A stretch of DNA of 8,739 nucleotides, from positions 1 through 8,739 of the forward strand of contig CAMFKC010000065.1 in the NCBI GenBank assembly GCA_945956975.1. The letters run 5' to 3'. The notes under the pieces are model-generated. The model saw nothing but the letters and a program-made list of their open reading frames with translations, did not search any database and was not told where the DNA came from. The stretch comes from an uncultured Methylocystaceae bacterium. Lineage in GTDB: Bacteria > Pseudomonadota > Alphaproteobacteria > Rhizobiales > Beijerinckiaceae. Shown in pieces: positions 5,726-8,739 of the stretch (the stretch's first letter is position 1; every line of letters begins with the position of its first letter). A program made the position numbers and the translations under genes.

Positions 5726-6400
5726 ATGCCCGAAGTCATTTTCACCGGCCCCGCCGGCCGTCTCGAAGGACGTTTCCACCCGTCCAAGACGCGTGGCGCG
5801 CCCATCGCCATCATCCTGCATCCGCACCCGCAGTTCGGCGGCACGATGAACAACCAGATCGTCTACAACATGTATTACGCCTTCGCGGAACGCGGCTTTT
5901 CGGTGCTGCGCTTCAATTTCCGGGGCGTCGGCCGCTCGCAAGGGGCCTTCGATCATGGTCAGGGCGAACTTTCCGACGCCGCAGCCGCGCTCGACTGGGC
6001 GCAGTCGATCAACCCGGAAGCGCGCGCCTGCTGGATCGCGGGCGTGTCCTTCGGTTCGTGGATCGGCATGCAGTTGCTGATGCGCCGGCCGGAGATCGAG
6101 GGCTTCATCTCCATCGCCCCGCCGGCCAACCGTTTCGACTATTCGTTCCTCGCGCCCTGCCCGTCGTCCGGCCTGTTCGTCCACGGCGATCAGGATCGCG
6201 TCGCCCCGATCAAGGAAGTGACGCCGCTGATCGAGAAGCTGAAGACGCAGAAGGGCATCATGATAGAGCACGCCGTGATCGAAGGCGCGAACCATTTCTT
6301 CGAGAACCGGATCGATCCGCTGATCGAGGAAGTCGGCGCCTATCTCGACAAGCGGCTCGGCAACCCGCCGCGCGTGGCCGTGCCTTCAAGGAAGGATTGA
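5726..6400 (+). CDS. alpha/beta hydrolase, COG2945-like
   Basis: A 224-residue serine hydrolase of the alpha/beta superfamily, similar in length and motifs to the COG2945 group of predicted hydrolases. The oxyanion-side motif HPHPQFGGTMNN (32-43) follows strand 3, and NFRGVGRSQG (64-73) is characteristic of this group. The nucleophile elbow is GVSFGS with Ser108. The acid is Asp157 in HGDQDRVAP and the base His190 in GANHFF. The triad is complete. No signal peptide, so cytoplasmic. Substrate unknown. The ATG at 5726 is chosen because GGAG lies at 5716-5719 and a promoter sits just before it. The same frame is open much further upstream (to 4748), but that part is the antisense of the RMD1 gene and is not coding. 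A repeat pair begins 10 bases after the stop. Confidence 0.9.
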   Translation: MPEVIFTGPAGRLEGRFHPSKTRGAPIAIILHPHPQFGGTMNNQIVYNMYYAFAERGFSVLRFNFRGVGRSQGAFDHGQGELSDAAAALDWAQSINPEARACWIAGVSFGSWIGMQLLMRRPEIEGFISIAPPANRFDYSFLAPCPSSGLFVHGDQDRVAPIKEVTPLIEKLKTQKGIMIEHAVIEGANHFFENRIDPLIEEVGAYLDKRLGNPPRVAVPSRKD

Positions 6401-6410
6401 GGCGGTTCTC

Positions 6411-6463
6411 CCTTCTCCCGCGGAGCGGGAGAAGGTGTCGCGCGAAGGCGCGACGGATGAGGG
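6411..6463. repeat. palindromic intergenic repeat, copy 1 of an inverted pair
   Basis: Two successive hairpins. The first is a perfect 11-bp stem with GGA loop (6411-6421 with 6425-6435). The second is a 7-bp stem GTCGCGC/GCGCGAC with GAAG loop (6437-6443 with 6448-6454). The unit ends in GGATGAGGG. It pairs with an inverted copy at 6501-6554. Resembles REP/BIME-type elements found between alphaproteobacterial genes. Confidence 0.8.
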
Positions 6464-6500
6464 CCGCACCGAACCGACAAAGACTGCCGCAATCGCAGCG

Positions 6501-6554
6501 CCCTCACCCGACCCCGCTTCGCGGGGCCACCCTCTCCCGCTCCGCAGGAGAGGG
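6501..6554. repeat. palindromic intergenic repeat, copy 2 of an inverted pair
   Basis: The reverse complement aligns along its whole length with copy 1 (24 of the first 27 bases identical, both ending in TGAGGG). Hairpins: CCCCGC/GCGGGG with TTC loop (6512-6517 with 6521-6526), and an 11-position stem with one mismatch (6530-6540 with 6544-6554). It ends 7 bases before the stop codon of the convergent gene, so the pair occupies nearly the whole 161-base gap and could act as a two-way terminator or mRNA 3'-end stabiliser. Confidence 0.8.
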
Positions 6555-6561
6555 CGTCACT

Positions 6562-6954
6562 TCACCGGAACGCCTCGTCAACCGGCGTCTGCATCGCCAG
6601 CGCGAGACGGTTCGTCTCCGCCGCCATGCCGACGACGCCGATCAACTCCATGAACTGCGCGTCCGTCATGCCCTTCGCTCGCGCCGCCGCCGTATGCGAG
6701 CGGATGCAATATTCGCAGGATTGCGCGACCGAGACGGCGATGTAGATCATCTCCTTGGTCAGCGGATCGAGCGCGCCCGGCGCCATCACCTGCTTGGCGC
6801 TTTCCCATGTCCGCTTCAGCAACGCGGGATCATGCGCGAGCGTGCGCCAGAAATTGTTGACGAAGTCGGTTTTGCGCGTCGCGCGGATGTCGGCGAAGAC
6901 CTCCGCTGCTGCAGCTGAGAGTTCGTGGTCTTCGAGAAGTTTGACGGTGCTCAT
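6562..6954 (-). CDS. carboxymuconolactone decarboxylase/AhpD-like family protein
   Basis: A 130-residue protein of the CMD/AhpD fold. The signature is SCEYCIRSHTAAARAKGM (79-96): Cys80, Cys83 and His87 form the CxxC-xxx-H redox site. Glu68 lies 12 residues before the first Cys, the same spacing as Glu118 and Cys130 of mycobacterial AhpD. These residues support alkylhydroperoxidase/thiol-redox activity rather than true carboxymuconolactone decarboxylation, but the substrate cannot be told. Family members are usually oligomeric helical cytoplasmic proteins. The ATG at 6954 is chosen because GAGGAC lies 5 bases upstream and the CMD fold begins close behind it; the open frame runs further back through the hairpin at 6968-7023 and the anmK 3' end, which is not coding in that frame. 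It follows anmK on the same strand with 71 bases between. Confidence 0.85.
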   Translation of the reverse strand: MSTVKLLEDHELSAAAAEVFADIRATRKTDFVNNFWRTLAHDPALLKRTWESAKQVMAPGALDPLTKEMIYIAVSVAQSCEYCIRSHTAAARAKGMTDAQFMELIGVVGMAAETNRLALAMQTPVDEAFR

Positions 6955-6967
6955 GGGCGTCCTCGCT

Positions 6968-7023
6968 GGACAGCGAGCTTTCAGGCTCGCAGCGCTGAAT
7001 GCGAGCCTGAAGGCTCGCGGTCC
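6968..7023. repeat. 24-bp inverted repeat hairpin between anmK and the AhpD-like gene
   Basis: Left arm 6968-6991 and right arm 7000-7023 are complementary at 22 of 24 positions around an 8-base loop; one of the two exceptions is a G-T wobble in plus-strand sense. Arms carry a GCGAGCCTGAA-type core. It begins 2 bases after the anmK stop (minus-strand sense) and ends 13 bases before the next ATG. A second, competing 7-bp hairpin CTCGCTG/CAGCGAG (6962-6968 with 6971-6977) overlaps the Shine-Dalgarno of the downstream gene. Confidence 0.8.
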
Positions 7024-7025
7024 GG

Positions 7026-8141
7026 TCAAGGCTCGACCAGCACGCCGCCGGTCATCGGCTTCGGCGCGCCCGTGGTCGTCGGCCAGGTGTAGGGCAGGCC
7101 GCGCTTCGAGCGCACGGCAAGATAGGCGAAGGCCTGCGCCTCCATCGCATCGGAAGACCAGCCGCAGACGTCGGCCGTCGTGACCTTGCACGGCAGGCGC
7201 TGGACGAGCTCACGCACCAGGATCGGATTGTGCGCGCCGCCGCCACAGACGATCAGGCTCTGCGGAGGCTTCGGCAGCAGCGGCATCAACCGGCCGACCG
7301 AGGCGGCTGTAAAGGCGGTGAGCGTGGCCGCCGCATCTTCGAGCGAGAGATGTTCGACGGGATCGCGCGAGAAATTGTTGCGGTCGAGCGATTTCGGCGG
7401 CTTCACGTCGAAGAAGGGATCGTCGAGCAGGCGCGCAAGCGCTTGCTCGTCCACCCTGCCTCGCGCCGCCGTATGGCCGTGGCGGTCGATCGGCTGGCCG
7501 GTGCGCGCGAGCATGAGATCGTCGAGCAGCGCGGTGGCGGGGCCGGGGTCGCAGGCGAGGGGGGGGCAGCCGGCGTCGACAGAGGTCCAGTTGGCGACGC
7601 CGCCGATGTTGAGCAGCGCGAGCGGCCCTGGCAATTTTCCGTCCTTGCCGCTCGCTTCGACCAGCGCGCGATGGAAGACGGGCACGATGGGCGCGCCCTC
7701 GCCGCCCGCCGCCACGTCGGCGGCGCGGAAATCGAAGACGACCGCGATGCCCAGCCGCTCGGCCAACGCCGCGCCGTCGCCGATCTGGATGGTGAGACGC
7801 TGCTTCGGGCGATGCAGCACGGTCTGGCCGTGGAAGCCGACGAGGTGAATGTCCTTCGCGCCGAGGCCCTTTTCGGCGAGGAATTTCTCCACCGCCTCGG
7901 CATGGCGCGCGGTGACCATCTGTTCGGCCTCGGCCACCGCGCCTGACCTGCCGTCGCGGCTCGCAAGTCCCGCGGCTTCCCCCAGCGCGTCGCGCAGCAG
8001 GGCGCGGTCGGCGTCGGAATAGGGCTGGAAGCCGGTCGCGCCGAAGGTCACGACCTTCTCGCCATCGGTCTCGACGAGCGCGACGTCCACGCCATCCATG
8101 GACGTGCCGGACATCAGGCCGATGGCGCGGTAGAGGGTCAA
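7026..8141 (-). CDS. anmK: anhydro-N-acetylmuramic acid kinase
   Basis: AnmK cleaves and phosphorylates 1,6-anhydro-MurNAc, released by lytic transglycosylases, to MurNAc-6-phosphate in cell-wall recycling. Visible motifs: ATP-binding GLMSGTSMDGVDVAL (8-22); VGFHGQTVLHRP (101-112); DFRAADVAAGGEGAP (137-151), which includes the catalytic Asp region; LNIGGVANWT (177-186); DPGPATALLDDLM (198-210); and CGGGAHNP (299-306). From the TTG at 8139-8141 the protein is 371 residues, close to E. coli AnmK (369), and its N-terminus TLYRAIGLMSGTS fits the family. GGGAGG (8152-8157) lies 10 bases upstream. A more distal in-frame TTG at 8219 would add 26 residues of unlikely sequence. There is no ATG or GTG alternative before the conserved motif. 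The partner murQ is not in the window. It shares its strand with the AhpD-like gene downstream. Confidence 0.92.
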   Translation of the reverse strand: MTLYRAIGLMSGTSMDGVDVALVETDGEKVVTFGATGFQPYSDADRALLRDALGEAAGLASRDGRSGAVAEAEQMVTARHAEAVEKFLAEKGLGAKDIHLVGFHGQTVLHRPKQRLTIQIGDGAALAERLGIAVVFDFRAADVAAGGEGAPIVPVFHRALVEASGKDGKLPGPLALLNIGGVANWTSVDAGCPPLACDPGPATALLDDLMLARTGQPIDRHGHTAARGRVDEQALARLLDDPFFDVKPPKSLDRNNFSRDPVEHLSLEDAAATLTAFTAASVGRLMPLLPKPPQSLIVCGGGAHNPILVRELVQRLPCKVTTADVCGWSSDAMEAQAFAYLAVRSKRGLPYTWPTTTGAPKPMTGGVLVEP

Positions 8142-8230
8142 GATTCGTGGGCCTCCCGTCAAAGGCTTAGCGGGCTGCGATGCTGCGGGGAAGAGCGTGC
8201 CTGCATCGTCACGCAACAAGGGCCCTCACC

Positions 8231-8326
8231 CTGAGGAGCGATGCGCAGCATCGCGTCTCGAAGGGTGGCCGGACCCGCGCCCATGCGGCCATGCTTCGAG
8301 ACGCCGCGCTGCGCGCGTCTCCTCAG
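8231..8326. repeat. large inverted repeat, two 38-base arms
   Basis: Arms 8231-8268 and 8289-8326 are inverted copies (29 of 38 identical) with conserved ends CTGAGGAG and GTCTCGAAG, separated by 20 bases. Each arm also folds on itself: in the left arm GCGATGC/GCATCGC (8238-8244 with 8248-8254) around a GCA loop. Resembles a family of intergenic repeats that I associate with rhizobia-like alphaproteobacteria. It sits in the 232-base gap between the acyl-CoA synthetase 3' end and anmK and may end or stabilise the upstream transcript. Confidence 0.8.
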
Positions 8327-8373
8327 CATAAGGATTTCGGGGCTTTATCCCCCTTGTGCGACGCAACTCTCCG

Positions 8374-8739
8374 CTACTGCCGCGCGATCGCCGACTTGCC
8401 GGCGCGCAGCACGTATTTCTGCACCTTGCCCGTCGCGGTCTTCGGCAGCTCCTGCACGAAGCTGACCCATTGCGGCGTCTTGAAATGCGCGAGGTTGTCG
8501 CGGACGTGCTTCTTGAGTTCGTCCTCCGTCGCGCTTGCGCCCACGCGCAGGATGACGAAGGCGTGCGGGCTCTCGCCCCATTTTTCATGCGGCATGCCGA
8601 CGACCGCGACTTCCTGCACGGCGGGATGGCGCAGCAGGCAGCCTTCGACTTCGACCGACGAAATGTTCTCGCCGCCGGAAATGATGACGTCCTTGAAGCG
8701 GTCGCGGATTTCGACATAGCCGTCGGGATGCACGACGGC
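8374..8739 (-). CDS. acyl-CoA synthetase (AMP-forming), C-terminal part
   Basis: Only the last 121 residues are in the window; the gene continues past its right edge, and TAG is at 8376-8374. The frame is open through the edge. It begins with the DGYVEIRDR block, then FKDVIISGGENISSVEVE (hinge and C-terminal domain entry of ANL enzymes). The C-terminal lid domain ends with PKTATGKVQK, whose Gly-Lys holds the catalytic A10 lysine. The ISGGENISS signature is typical of the medium-chain fatty acyl/3-methylmercaptopropionyl-CoA (AlkK, DmdB-like) group, unlike the synthetase at 1640-3616, which has VIRGGHNID and a long C-terminal extension. The substrate cannot be told from this end. anmK lies downstream on the same strand, but the 232-base gap with a large inverted repeat argues against a tight operon. 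Confidence 0.9.
   Translation of the reverse strand, partial: AVVHPDGYVEIRDRFKDVIISGGENISSVEVEGCLLRHPAVQEVAVVGMPHEKWGESPHAFVILRVGASATEDELKKHVRDNLAHFKTPQWVSFVQELPKTATGKVQKYVLRAGKSAIARQ

Noticed and set aside
6955..7191. N-terminal extension of the AhpD-like protein back to 7191.
   Set aside because: It translates the intergenic hairpin and the anmK 3' end in the wrong frame. The ATG at 6954 has its own Shine-Dalgarno.
6401..8336. CRISPR-like array from the several repeated palindromes.
   Set aside because: Repeats belong to different families, are inverted not tandem, have no regular spacers and no cas genes are nearby.

Overview
The window is GC-rich chromosomal DNA from an alphaproteobacterium. 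The order Hyphomicrobiales is my best guess. It rests on gene content (RMD1/DUF155 protein, COG2945-type hydrolase, AnmK), short intergenic gaps, GCTAG-type -10 elements and palindromic intergenic repeats of a type I associate with that group. Genus cannot be read from the sequence.

Layout. 1-1519 (+): the 3' part of an Eis-like GNAT/SCP2 acetyltransferase, then a class I SAM methyltransferase 5 bases later, probably one operon. 1640-3616 (+): a 658-residue AMP-forming acyl-CoA synthetase, followed by a strong hairpin and a small unknown gene (3686-3937). About 3985-4756: a sharply AT-rich islet (23% G+C by hand count at 4561-4680) with a promoter and two tandem small unknown genes. The second, a 55-residue putative membrane protein, has a Shine-Dalgarno that overlaps the stop codon of the first. 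4757-5560 (-): an RMD1/DUF155 membrane-anchored protein, divergent from an alpha/beta hydrolase (5726-6400, +). 6401-6561: a pair of inverted palindromic repeats between convergent genes. 6562-8141 (-): an AhpD-like carboxymuconolactone decarboxylase family protein downstream of anhydro-N-acetylmuramic acid kinase (anmK), with a long hairpin between them. 8231-8326: another large inverted repeat. 8374-8739 (-): the C-terminal end of a second acyl-CoA synthetase of a different subfamily, cut by the window edge.

Most genes look like housekeeping or accessory metabolism: acyl activation, cell-wall recycling, small-molecule modification. They form short, independent units rather than one pathway. 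The part least explained by known families is the AT-rich islet with its coupled gene pair. I cannot assign it a function, and I do not claim it is a defence or toxin system. The clearest structural signal is compensatory base change between the paired copies of two repeat families, which argues that their folded form is maintained.
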